Below are positions 31,683-44,400 of a DNA stretch of 64,000 nt, piece by piece (within the stretch, counting starts at the first letter, position 1; every line of letters begins with the position of its first letter). Origin of the DNA: Lutjanus erythropterus. Lineage: Eukaryota; Chordata; Actinopteri; Lutjaniformes; Lutjanidae. The notes under the pieces were generated by a model. The model ran no database searches. It was not told the origin of the DNA and saw nothing but the letters and a program-made list of their open reading frames with translations. Made by a program: the position numbers and the translations under genes. The DNA lies in assembly GCA_020091685.1 (NCBI GenBank), contig CM034613.1, forward strand, positions 13,894,169-13,958,168, read 5' to 3'.

Positions 31683-32420
31683 AAAGGGATAGTCCAGATT
31701 GTAAGAGGTACTTATCAATAGTCAGTGTATTACCTACAGTAGGTGGGGGTCAGGATGCTCCCAGTTTGGAGAAACAGAGAGAAGTACCAGCACAGAAACT
31801 AAGTAATGTCTTACTCTGGACAGGATCAGCAGCAAAATATATTTTAGCCACCCAAAAATATATATATTTAGAATATTTTCACCTCTTTACGTTACAGTCA
31901 GACAGCCTTCTCCGATGGGACGCTGCTGTTATATCAGACTCCAAAAAGACTCCATTGGCAAAATTGGTGATTTTACTTCACAGAACACGGGAGTTGTTGG
32001 TCTGCCGTTGCATCGGTTGGTTACTTAGCTTGTATTATTCTGTGACTTCATTGAATCTAAACTAACGCAGCAAAGGGCCGCAGACAGGAGTCGAAGCGGT
32101 GGCTGCTGCAGAGGACTGACAACCTCAGTACATGAGCTGCATGCTCTACCAAATGAGCTACATGGGTGCCCCCAAATAAGAAAGAAATATTCTAAATATA
32201 GCATACACTTAAAGTGATACTGATTTCTTTTAGGTGGCTAAAATATGTTTTGCTGCTGACCCTGTCCACAGCAGTATATTCATTAACCTCCTGCACTGGT
32301 ACTCCTGCTGCTTCTCCCAACAAGGAGCGTGTTGACCACCTTCTACTGTAGCTAATACACTGACTAATGATAAGTACCTCATATAACTCTACTTTAAAAA
32401 ACTCTGAACTATACCTTTGA
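31683..32420. mobile_element. TTAAAGGGATAGT-family MITE, interrupted by a SINE
   Basis: The left end AAAGGGATAGTCCAGATTGT, then ACTTATCAATAGTCAGTGTA, mirrors the right end TAATGATAAGTACCTCATAT and CTCTGAACTATACCTTTGA. Internal text (CAGCAAAATATATTTTAG and its inverted counterpart near 32240) is also paired. It is a long member of the family seen at 21.2 and 60.9 kb. Confidence 0.75.
32064..32172 (-). mobile_element. tRNA-derived SINE
   Basis: Read on the minus strand it starts GGGGCACCCATGTAGCTCAT, then an A box around TAGCTCATTTGGTAGAGCA (32160-32142), a B box GCTTCGACTCC near 32097-32087, and GGCCCTTTGCTGCG. It resembles a tRNA only in its promoter boxes and lies inside the larger MITE. 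Confidence 0.8.
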
Positions 32421-33539
32421 CATATATGTTAACATATGTAGTTTTCCCAGTGTTGCAGACACTTTTTATTGTCTTTCACATAAAACAGTTTAATTACTTG
32501 TTGTTCAAATATGACTCTTTTTATGATTAGTTACATTAAAACATTCATAAACAACAAAATGGATAGTGTTTTTCTTGGTACAGTATTTATTTTTATTTTT
32601 TTAAGACACTGGTGGTTCATTTCAACAAACCAACCACATGATTTCAGTGGTTTGTTGGAATCTCTGGAGCAGATAGAAACAAGTTCACCTGCCAGCCAAG
32701 GTTATTATACTTATCTAAAACTCAACTACAAACTAAAGCTAGGCATGAAAAAAACATTTTAGTTAACTGGATTAAGTATAAACACTAGACTTCAGGAAAC
32801 AATTAAATCTAACTGAAATGATGTGAGGAGGCACTGGTGCATATGTTTATTGAGCTGAGATGTTTACATGACAGAAAGGAAAAAGACTCCTGCACTTGCA
32901 ATGGAAGATTTAATAACAACGGTGTTATTAAATTTTGATTGCAAGCTCAGGAGACAGTGTGTTAGAGTCTTTTATATTTTAGATTATTTTGCCTTGTGTT
33001 CACATTTTTTGCTCACTATGTAATTCCATTTTTCACAGTTTTGATGTCTCCATTATTAATCTACATAAAGAAAAAAAACATTGTCCAAACTTTTCACTGA
33101 TACTGTATGTTTAAAAGTAAATTGATTTTTTAAATTTGGTTAAATACTGCAAAAGTCAAAACAGGTCATTACAATTTGAGGATATCATGTAGAATATATA
33201 TTGCACAAAAACAGAAATACTACTTTAATACCTATGACACTTTGTCTGTCGTTACTTGAGACAGTTTCTGACACTTAAAGACTTGTGTTCGTTTTTTTGT
33301 CCATTATCTGTTCATAAATGTATAGTCAGAATAACTAAGGGTAGAAGAGAAAGTACACAGTAACTCATCACCCTCTATCATTGTTAATGTTTACAGATAC
33401 TACCTTAACAGATGTACATTTAAAAAAAGGTGGTTAATTTTCCTCCATATTAAGAAGATCAACAGCAGAAGAATTATATAATACAATGGCTACCCATTAA
33501 AGTTCTTTGTTACAGCGTAACGGGTTTTTCTTGGCTCCA

Positions 33540-36500
33540 TCAGTTCCAGCTGGCGCTGTACTCTGCCCTCTGCGGGTGCCAAAGATCGGCGCCTTCGATA
33601 ACGCGTCGGATCATGGAGGCGCAGGTGATAAGCAGGTGGCCAGCAGCATTTAGGAGGGTGGAGGCTACACGCAGGGCTTCTCTGAAAAACAGGACAGAGA
33701 TAACGTGTCATCAGAATGACAACATTTTTATCTGAAGTATGTTTCATCTCTGGCAATGTGCACTAAATTCAGACTTTGAAAAAGTGTATATTCTTAAGCA
33801 AGCAAGTTTCTTTTTTATGACAAAGTATTTCTCGTGTCATCATCTGAGAGGTTTAATTAATCTTTAATAATGAGTTTCTTTGGGACTGGGACCTGGGACT
33901 GGGAACCATTGGACTGAATTACCTAACTGTATAAAATGTAGTTTAAACTTGGTGTATGAGTATCCACAGTCTAATCATGTAATAATATATCAGTCACTCA
34001 CAGGGATTATTTTTCCTCAGAACGAGTACTTTCTCTCTCTCTTTTCATCTATTGTATGTAGCTTCTCTGTTGTGTCTTTTTTGTCATTATAATTTTAACT
34101 CAGAGTTTAAAAGTGCTTTGACAGTCAAAGCAAAAGTAGGATACCCAGGAGCCAATATAACAACAGACAGCCAGAGGCTAAACAAAAACAAGACAAAATT
34201 AAGGAAAGATTAAAACAACAAACCGAAAGATGCAAAGACAGCAGAGAGAAGACAGATGATGATGAAAGATAAGAACAGTACAAGAAATAAGAGGAATAAA
34301 AACGATAAAACGGGTAGATGAAAACAACCTTGTAACTTCACCCCCTCCCTCTTGACTTACCTGAGGACTTTCTTGGGCCCCAGACACTCAAAGTTAGCAC
34401 TAACGGAGTAAAGGCCTTGAAATGTGGCCTTCACACTCAGGGAGCCGAAGACATCCTTTGGGCTCATCCTGTAAAGGTCAAAGGTCACGCGAGCTATGTC
34501 TCTCCCTGTGCGAGGCTTGTTGTGGTCGGAAGATTTGGCCACAACTGAACCCTGGGAAATCAGAGACAACAGTCATATTAAAGAAGCAGGTCAAAGATAT
34601 AACATGAATTCATATGCTTTTTTTGGGGGGGTGTCAGACCTACCGGCTGTGGTCTCCATGTCTGTCCGGGCTGCAGGGCCATGAGCATGGTGTTGTCAGG
34701 CAGGCTCATGAGGAACTCGTCAGAGTCTACCTCGGTGCCATCCTCCTCACAAACCAGAGACAGAGACACTGCAGACAAGGACAGCAGCAAGGCCTGGCAG
34801 ACCTACAGCACAGATTCAAGTTTTCCCTGGATTAATGTGAGAAAGTGAGTTCAACAAATTAAATCTAAGACTTTTTAAGATCTTTATAATACCATGTAGG
34901 ACGCAGTTCACGATTGTCATATACCAAAGTATGACAGAAAACCAGTATGGCCAATAAAGCCTACAATCATTTATTAAGTACATGGATTTATTGACATTTA
35001 TTGCATGTTTTTGTTACATACTCAATTCTGATTGGTCAATTACAGCAGTCTGTCATTTCTAAATAGCAAGCCAATGCTATGAATAAAGCCCTGAAGGCTA
35101 ACATTTCCCCTGAGCCTGACAAGAAAAAAAAGACCTTTAATATCTTCTAAAAGGAAATAAATTTTAAAGGAAATAAATACTGTTAAGACTTTTAAAGATT
35201 GTGCAGATGGCCTGTGTGTGATTAGTTAGTGCTTCATCAATTTCTAATTTTTAAAGAAGCAATATTTAAGTCCCTAGTGTTCAAATAGTGAATTGGAGCC
35301 ATAGACATTATAATTAAATAGACTGAATCCATTTTTAATCCACGATTTATGGTTGAAGCGAGTTGTTTACCGCCGCCCCTCCTCCCCACACTTAAAGCTC
35401 AGGCTGCAGTCTGCTGTACTGTGACTGCAGCCTTGACTCATGACCACATGTGATCACATATTTGACATCATCATTGGTTTAATGATGTCTTGTTTTTGAT
35501 ATCGTCAGGATAATGAATTATCCTCTTTGAGGATTTTAGATGAGATAACCATTATGTTTCAATCCTCCTCTTTAGACAGTGATTACTGACAGTTTTTTGG
35601 TGTTGCCCAACATAAAATAATGAAGATTTATGCTTCTTTCCTCTGAAGAAATTGATCATTTCTCTTTTTAAATGAATTTTACATATTTTATATCTTTTTT
35701 GTTCCTATTTGTATTTCTTATTTGAACATTTATCATTTTTATTTTAGATTTTACACTTTTTAGTTTTTTTTCTTTTTTCCTCTCATTATATTACATTTCT
35801 CAGTATTACACACACACATACACACACACATATTCAAGCAGCTTTACTTTGATCACAACCCTTTATTTCTTTCCATGAATATGATTAAATTTACAGTCAC
35901 TCTCACCCTCTCTCTCAGCTCCTCCAGGGTCCCGGCTGTGATGCCCTTCCTCGTCTCCCTGTTGTGACAACACACTCTGAAGGGACGCTGTGGTGGAGAC
36001 CACACTCGCTTTGTTACAGATCTGAAGAAAGGATGAACAGAAAGGTAATTTAATTAAATGAAATTAAAAAGTATCTTTGGATGCTTTCACATTTAGACTT
36101 GTCATAGTAGAAAAAACACAATAATGATGGCTCTGTTCTTTTCAAGGGTCCCAGTAAAACATGACCATGCGCCAAAATGGATAAAAAAAGTGAAGCGGCT
36201 AAATGGAATAGAAACCATCATTAATTTTTATGATTTACACCTGTGATTTTCCCACTGTGACATGTCAAAATGCCTGTTGTGAAAAAGACCATATATAAAC
36301 ACACGTATGTGTATATATAGATTTTTTGTTCTTCTCCATTATCTGTGCAATGTTTTTTTCTGCATTATATCTTATCCTGTCATCTATTTACATTGTAATA
36401 TTCACTTTCACTTCCTTTTTGTGGACTTGTTTGTTAATTTTTAGGATAAAAGAGGAAAAAAAAATCAAATCTTGTTTTTTCATGCCACACTGAAACTGTT

Positions 36501-36736
36501 GCCACCTTTACCCTACCTATTATAATAGGTCAACACTATTTGAAGTGACATAATATAACACAGTTTAAGATTACAGGTTGTATCCATGAGTTCGCATTAC
36601 TTATTTACTGAAGTGTCAAATAGCCACACAATTTTGTTTATGTTGTCGATCAAGTGAAGCGATCGTGAAGTGAATCAGTATCAACTCTCCAAAACTATTT
36701 CAGTACTTACTTGATAAATGAAGACGTGGTGTCCAT
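33540..36736 (-). CDS. cideb: CIDEB, cell death-inducing DFFA-like effector B
   Basis: Five coding exons on the minus strand: 36736-36711, 36021-35907, 34802-34644, 34551-34361, 33681-33540 (TGA 33542-33540). They give 210 residues (human 219). The CIDE-N domain spans about residues 16-95 (RVWSPPQRPFRVCCHNRETR, then EEDGTEVDSDEF). The CIDE-C domain follows (DIARVTFDLYRMSPKDVFGS, VKATFQGLYSVSANFECLGP, KKVLR). CIDEB acts at lipid droplets and ER in liver and intestine, in lipoprotein lipidation and droplet growth. The N-terminal peptide MDTTSSFIKSV is shorter than in human. All splice sites are GT-AG and the frame is intact. It is divergent from tinf2 and convergent with homez. cidea and cidec are alternatives, but the CIDE-C wording and the TINF2/GMPR2 neighbourhood point to cideb. 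Confidence 0.95.
36110..36292. mobile_element. MITE fragment in cideb first intron
   Basis: The right side has ATGATTTACACCTGTGATTT, GACATGTCAAAATGCC and TGTTGTGAAAAAGACC, close to the arms of the palindromic MITE at 20217-20432. The left arm is weak and the boundary is uncertain. Confidence 0.45.
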
Positions 36737-37069
36737 GCTCGTCAGTCTCTTGTTGTCTCCTCACAGCCTTAGGGTTTTTGTCAAGTTTTGGTTAGGATAA
36801 GGGAAACAGATTATAATGTGCTGTACTCTCAGCTCAGCTTGTGTTTGACCCAGCAGCTGGACTTTAACCCGAACCTGGTGATAACTCAGATACAGACCAA
36901 CACAGGACAAAGATCATCTGGAAATGTGTGAGACATCCTTTATCTGATCAGCAGAATTATTATAACCTCTATAGCTCGATTGATATTGGTAATTTAAGGT
37001 CATTATCAATCTTTCTGGCAACGTATTTCAGCCACACCAGAAAAAGAAAAAAAGCATCAGTGGCAGGGT

Positions 37070-37440
37070 ATAATGAGAAAAGTTTAGTTAACAAGACGTT
37101 TTTCATGTTATTTTCACATTATTACTACATAAGAACATTTTAAGAAACTTTTTTTTCTAGCTGTGTACTGTTTATCTTGTTATAACTGAAACATTTCATG
37201 TGATAACAAAATAACTACTATTTTCATGTCACATTATATCACATTGTAACGTGAAAGGTTTTGTTAGTACAAGTTATCACATTATAACATGAAACGTTTC
37301 ATGTTATAACCAGATAAATACTATATTCTCAAACAATAAAAGTTTCTTGTCATAATCTGATAAATTTGGATGTTGTAATAAAGCAAAAACATCTTGTTAT
37401 AATGTGAAAAACGAACTATTCAAGTTAAAACGTGATACTG
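37070..37440. repeat. degenerate repeat of TTATAACATGAAAC words, with a 28-bp palindrome
   Basis: Variants of CATTATAACATGAAACGTTT recur in both orientations. Positions 37282-37309 form a perfect 28-bp palindrome centred on ACGT. It is AT-rich, non-coding, and lies between the cideb and tinf2 start regions. Confidence 0.6.
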
Positions 37441-37760
37441 GTCTGTTGTTCTTTTCTTTCTCAAAAGACATGCGGCCATATTTGTGAGTTGTTTTTTTCA
37501 TTAATTTAAGGGATACAAACTCATACCTGTCATGTTTGGTATTACCTTTCTTAGCTACTTATGCTTCTTTGATGTTCTTATATTTATCCTTTTCTCTGGG
37601 TCATTACTTTACATGTTTTAATTGCCATAAATTATACTCAGATTTGCCTCTTAAAACGACACTTTTCACGCCATTCCCGTCTTACATTTTGTAAGTTTTT
37701 TTAGACTATTATTGCAACAATTATTGCACAATTACGCATAGCAGATGGCAGCCGGTCTGA

Positions 37761-38002
37761 TCGTACCTTGAAGGGAACCCGAGACCCGCGAACAATCTCG
37801 CGAGAGTGTTCATTTTAACCTCAAACCACGACCTTTCCCTAAGGTTAAATAAGTGTATTCTGTCCTGACATCTACACAGATTTGTACCAAATGCATTTTC
37901 ACATTATGAAACATAATACGTTTATACAAGTAGCACTATGAAGAAAGAATGCTTACAAATCTCGCGAGAGTTTTACAAATAAGGGTTCCCCTGAGGACAC
38001 GA
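37761..38002 (-). mobile_element. TCTCGCGAGA inverted-repeat element, copy B
   Basis: It is in the opposite orientation to copy A. The left end here is TTGAAGGGAACCCGAGACCC and the right end is GGGTTCCCCTGAGGACACGA. TCTCGCGAGA is perfect at 37796-37805 and 37960-37969. CTGA occurs immediately on both sides (37757-37760 and 38003-38006), a possible 4-bp target duplication. It is about 410 bp upstream of the tinf2 ATG. Confidence 0.8.
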
Positions 38003-38412
38003 CTGAGCAACAGCTAGCGGGTTTTTAACGTCATATCCTGGAAACAACTTTGGGTGCGCTTGCTTGAAGATATTCCGGGGCCCGCATGGACGGAGTTTCT
38101 TGTTTGAGCCGATGTGATCTATTCCAAATGCGCGAAGCACCGCCCCTCCGGTACACCCAAACCAAAGATGTGAGTGACTAATATTATTCCAGCGAAGGCG
38201 GGAGGATGAGAAGCAGAACTTTTAATAGAAGTGTTGCTAGCTTTATTTCTGACGCGTAAACAATAGCGATAGGTTAGTAAACAGTGGTATCAACAGGATT
38301 TCCTAAATAACTTTGCCTCTGTAAACTGCGAGTTCCGCCTGAGCTTTGAGGTTTGCAGTCTGCTAAGCTAACGTCAGTTTCTTAACGTCAACTGCTGACG
38401 GTGGCAGATAGA
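38003..38412 (+). promoter_or_regulatory. probable tinf2 promoter / 5' UTR
   Basis: This GC-richer stretch lies between repeat copy B and the tinf2 start codon. It contains a GC-box-like CCGCCCCTCC near 38141-38150 and many CpGs in an AT-rich background. The transcription start is not determinable from sequence. Confidence 0.5.
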
Positions 38413-41400
38413 ATGGCCACAAGAAAAAATCCGAAGGAAAATGGTCAGTATTAGTAGCTGGAATTAGGTTAAAACTTGATGTGATGTTGTAGTGGGATGA
38501 TTTAAGATTATTAAGGTATTCATTTAGGTTGTGGCTGTCAATGGACACATGTCGCATTTTCACCCGGCAGACACAGCTGTGAAGATTAATCATTGTACTT
38601 GACAGCTGATGGGAGACCCCTGTATTACTGTATTACTGTCACTGAAAGCGTCCCACTGTGGAGACAAGTGAAGCAGACTTTCAACCCTGTGTGATTTACT
38701 CATCGTTGCAATATTTTTCTTTTCTTTTCTGCGCCATGCTTTGTCTCCTGCACAGATACCAGTCTTCCCTTCGCTGCGCTCCAGCTCCTGGCCCCGCCCG
38801 TGCGTCTGGTGTCCGCATCCCTGTGGAAAGTGATGAAGCAGAGGGACGTGATGCAGTATGGGGTTGTGGAGGAATTTGTGACATCCGCCTGTGAGACTGT
38901 CCCCGGGCTGCTCACCGTGAGACACCAGGGCAAGCTGGCGCTGGGGCTGAGAGCACGGGTGAGTTCCCATTAATCCTGCACGATTAATTAAAAAAAATAT
39001 CGAACTTGCAGTGTCCAAATCGCAGAAGCAGCAATTTTTGCCTCAGAAAACTGTGTGACAAAGCAGTATTATAATGAAGTACTGTAGTGCTGCAGAGGTG
39101 CCCTGGTCTAAATCTTGTTCTCACAGAAAGAAAACACTTTTGTGTCACATCGTCTTTTTTTCAGTGAAAATGGAAATTGTGATGCAAAAACGATCATTCC
39201 CACTGGAGCAAAGCAGATATGTTGTCGGGCTGATATTGGCCTGTCACAGCTATACTGAATTGGGACTATATGTCGATAAGCATTTGCCGATATGAAAACT
39301 TTTTTTTTTGACAGAACATAATGTAGTTTTTCTTAAAATGAATCATTTTATAGGCATGATTTTATTTATTATTAATACTCTTTTTCATACAAAAACCAAA
39401 ACCAAAACCTGCCTCCATTACATATCTTTGTCACAAGTGTTTAATAAGTACATTTGATGTATAACAGTAATATCTGCAATGATATCAGAATTTTCTTACT
39501 CAGTAATAATGCTCTACATATGCAGTATTGTTTGGGTCCTAATTTCCATTATTCAGTAATCATATAGCAATAGATATATCTGTCAAAACAGTCACAATAT
39601 GATCTTTTAATCATATTGTTCAGCCCCGCTTTTACAGGGGAAGAGAAATCAGATTTTACTCCCATGATGCCGTTCTCTTTTCTTCTTCTCTCCTATTACA
39701 GTGTATTATTTTTCTTTTTGAGAGATGCTATATTACCTTTTTCCATATTTGTTTCAGTAATATATTCCTGGTTTGATTCTATACACACTGCATGGTTCAT
39801 CAACGTTCACCTTCTTTTCAGTTAATCTTGGAGCTGTGCTGCACACAGCCAGATGAAAAGCTGATTATGCAACACCTGGAAAGGATCCGCGCTCCCGCTG
39901 GCCTGTCAGCCTCCTCTGGTGCAACTGTGGTAAATTAGATTTGATTTTCAGAATCTCACAACAACTTGCATTGCAATTTTAGTGTAATTAAAGTTTTTAT
40001 TTATTAGAATGTACACAAACACAGTATTACTATTGGACTGAATACTGATTCAGAGACCCATACTCACACGTAGAGCCTAAATAATCATTTAGCAACCACA
40101 GCAGTACAATCAGATTATTACAATGCCCCAGAAACGCTATGAGCAAAAAAAAAAACGTGTCCACTGACCTCTTAAGGTTTTCATCTTTATCATTGACTAT
40201 AGCTAACATATCTTCATATGATACTGTGTCTGACAGCCAACTTTTTTTTAAAACCTTGACAGGATTTACTTTTCCATTATCTGATGATCACTCAGGCAGC
40301 CATTAAACCCCCCTAAATTTACCACTGCAGGGTCACACATTTGCTATTCTGTTTGGTCCCCTTTTAGATTCACTCTTGGTGAATTAGGTTGAACCTTGTA
40401 TTCTCATTTCTATAATAATAATAACTTGCCAGGAGGAAATAAACAACAGAAAGCCAAAACATTAAGGTCAAACCAAAGCAAGGCAAAATTAAAAAAACAC
40501 CAAGCAAAAGACCCAAAAACATTATTAAGATTAAAAGAATAAAAAGTCTTCATACGCAGGTTGCAGGCTTTTATTCCAAACATTTCTACATTACAACCAC
40601 CAACAGTAAAGCTTTACACAATTACACTCTGTAGCTTGATACAGATGCTATAACAACTTTTGGGCATTACCTGGTCTTTGAGGAAAAGAAATCAGACTTT
40701 ATGTACTACTTATTTATTTGTGTGCCTTCCGAAGTATTGAAAGTGTGTAGAAAAAGTGTCTTTTTTGCCATTTTGTTTCCTAGAGGAGGGATATAAAAAT
40801 TCTGAGGACAGTGGAAAGTTTTCATTCATTGGTTCAAACATTGCTGACAGTTCCAGTGGAGAGAGAACACTTCTTCAAGGTGAGCCTCTCTGCTGTTGTG
40901 TTTATTTGTAATCACACAGCAGCAGCTACCGACTTCAGTCTCTGGTGTGATCATTTCTCAGTTGATGTATGTAGGAAAGTAACTGCTAACGATTCTTATT
41001 CTCTCCTGTGACAGGAGCAGTTCCCTGCGGATTACGGTCCAAAGTTTGACCAGGAGCTGGAGAAGCTGCTGTGGGAGTTTTTGATTCGACTAGACCAGTT
41101 GCTTCCAGTCCCAAACCTAGCTCAGGTACTGGGTGCTTTTGTTTTTACAGTGGCTAGTCATTAGGGTTGGGCATCATGTGGGTTTTAACGTTTCTGATCC
41201 CAATTCTTTGAGTGTCCTCCTCCATTCTTCTCAGCAGAGTTGTGTGAAACCCTAATTAACATGGATAGACATTAATTAATGTTAGCTTAATAACCGTAAC
41301 GACTGTGGTCTCTCTTTTCTTTTTGTTTCTTTAATATTTTGGGGTTTAATCAGGCTATTTTACTGTAATAACAACTGTCCTATCCTTGTAAAGTGTTTTG

Positions 41401-44400
41401 TAACATTACATTTGTGAAACTGAGGTAATTGTTAACAGACTCACACGATTTGTGATATTCACCTGCTAGTCAAGCAACTTAGCAACAGCTGAGTAGCTTA
41501 ATTGAGAATTATGCTTGACAAGGCAGTAGGAGATGGGAAGACATGCATTTATTCAACTCACATCACATCTGTAGGCACAGACAGAAATGTCTAGACAAAA
41601 CAGTAAGCAGAAGAAAAAATAAAATTTCTTAAGGATGATCAATGCCCAGTCTTACTAGTAAATCACAAAAACTGCCTGCTGATGCAACTGAATTCAAAAT
41701 GAATGCAGTTTTGGAAGAAGCTGGTTGTATATTAATAATTTGTCTGCAGACTGTGTCGTGGCTCAGTGATGCCCCCCCTGTCCTGGAGGAGTGTGCACGG
41801 GCAGCCACCCAACCCCAGCTCCTGAAGATACTGCTTCAGCATCAAACCTGTCTGGGTCATCTTGAGACCGCAGGTAGAATTTAGATCACTTCTTGCAGGG
41901 ATGACTGAGAACTCTGATGTAGATTTCTAATAATTATCATGTTGTTGGCTTTTTACAGCGTCCCTCCCTCCAAACATGGGAGACTCCATCCTGACGTCAC
42001 TTTCTCTGCCACCCTCTGGACAAGTACCGTCCAACAAACCAGCAGAAGACAGAAGATCTGCTATGGACCCGTCTGCTGGTACACAGACAAGAGACACAAC
42101 ACCATTTATTACACCTGTTATTGGTCTAATATCTAATGAGGACGTACCGGTCATGAACTCTTCCAATAAACGTACTCTGAGAGGTGATGATGTAACAAAT
42201 GAGAACGTGAAATTCACTGCTGTTAAACAGAAACAAAACCCCAAAGATGACGGAGTGGAGGAGGAGAGCAACGCCTCAAAAGGAAGCAGCACAATGAAAC
42301 GCAAGCACCCTGACAAAAGTGAATCTGACGAGGAGGAGGAAGTGCTGCGCATGATCAGCTCTGGGAAGAAGAGGATAAGCAAGAGTTTGAGAAATGGCTC
42401 GGGAATGCTCAGTCAGGTTCGAGGTGACCGGAAGACAAATGAAAGTGAAGAGGACCACGCAAAAACTTCTGGAAACGAGCGTCAGAACAGAGCAGTCCTG
42501 GAAACCCATATGACCCAGCTGGGTCTCAAAACACTGCGGTTGCCCGAAGATCCGTCCCTGTGCTCTATTTTTGTGTCCTGCCTGAGCAGCCAACCCCGCG
42601 TTGTTGTTGAAAAACTGTCAATAACTCTTGCCAGCGCTAGCAGAACTGTCAGAGGAGAAAAATCCTTACATACGAGGAGGAAGTCGCCAGTCAAAGCTCT
42701 AACGCATAAAAGCACAAGCAACCAACTGCAAAAGTCTGACTTGGATTTTCATGGCCTGGACGATAAAGAGTAAGAGTCATGGAAATACAATACCCATGAT
42801 GCAAAGCACGGCTTCACCATTAATATATCAAGTTTACCTGCTAAGTTACATTATGCGTTTTGGAATTTAACTAGCTACATTTTAATTAAATTATAAATGT
42901 TTTTGTTTTAAAGCAGTCATCACTGCAGTTACATAGCAGAGCTAGGCATTTTAAGTTGACCTTGCAGGAGCTTATTTGCTTGAAATTGTATTGTGTATAT
43001 ACAATTATAATAATTAATACAATTAATACAGTTATTATAATTATACTGTGTATATACATATACTACACATATACTCATTTATTTAATATAAAATAAATAG
43101 AGAAACATGCCAGAGGTTATGGACGCTTTACTAGTATTGTAGATGATGATTTTAACCATACAATAAAAAGAACTGATTCAGTTCAGTGTTTCTGGTTTGG
43201 TTTGTTTTATTTTGGTTTTTCTGTCTCTCTGAGAATGTTAGTGATTTTAATTTGTATTTACTCTACATTGTAATTTTAAAAATGTAGGATAAACACTTAA
43301 AACTTTATTTTTCGTTTAGATTACACTTGAGTGTTTCCTGGTTGTCTTTAAACGTAAAGTTACAAATGCTGCTTGGCAAAGGACATCAGTAAGCAGCTTA
43401 GTTACCCTTCAACATTTATTGGCTATTGAAACTCTAATCTAAAGGTAGAATCAGTAAGATTTTTCTGAGCTGTTCATAAATGCACCACAGAGAGTTGATT
43501 GTTGAGACTCATTCTCAGGGGGTCAAATACAGATGTTTTGGGTTGGCAAAGTGTCGTGACCGCAGCAAACTAATGAGAAAAGGAAATACAGGCAGATAAT
43601 GACTGAGAGGAATTATTCTAGATGAGATGTTTAAGGAAAATGTTGCACAATATGCCTTTAATAGTTTATTTCTGTTGTTTCCACTTGACAGAAATCACCC
43701 CCTGTTACAGAGCGTAAGCAGCTCTCCCTCTCAGCAATGGAGTAATGCAGGTGATTTAACAATGTGATCATGTAAATTGAACACAGAAGATTAAAAAAAA
43801 ATATCAGCAACAGTGACAAATCACCTGCACAGATTTTAGTTTAACTGTGTTTACTTACTTTTATGTTCAGAGACGATGGGCCTACAAGGAGATGGAGAAG
43901 ACTACGTAGCTGATTCTGAGGATGAGGCGACAAAGAACTTCAAAGGCAGGGTATGTATTCATAAAGCATGAGAAAACAGGGTTTCCAGGGGCAGTGGGAA
44001 TCCTTGAAAATATGTTTATTTAAGGGGGCATGAATCGAGTGTTTTTGAAAATACAACCTTGATTCCAAAACAGTTGGGATGCTGTTTAAAACACAGTAAA
44101 GTAGGAGGGGAGGAGTCTGAGAGAAATGTGTGTCCTGCATTTCAAATCACATACTTTTTCTTACAATATGTACTGTTGCATGCAGTATGCATACAACTGG
44201 GACATACTACTTCCCCATAACAATGCGCCTTAAACTTTGACCCTCTTGCTCGTACACCCAACATAAAGGATTGTGGGTCAGAACAGCCAGAAAAGCATGC
44301 TGGCTTACATACTGCAAAATGAGACTAAATGCAGCAGGACATCCTGGTATTTTTTGTAAAATTGCATTTGACATACTAAATCTTTTTCTGGCATACTAAA

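Larger units (their letters stand above)
31399..33539. other. homez / cideb convergent intergenic region
   Basis: It contains the 3' UTRs of homez (+) and cideb (-), and the nested MITE/SINE at 31683-32420. Minus-strand TTTATT words (for example 32844) could serve cideb. No gene is recognisable. Confidence 0.55.

Noticed and set aside
32064-32172. tRNA gene candidate with A and B boxes
   Set aside because: The cloverleaf is not intact, and the SINE body and related copies elsewhere in the window show it is a SINE.
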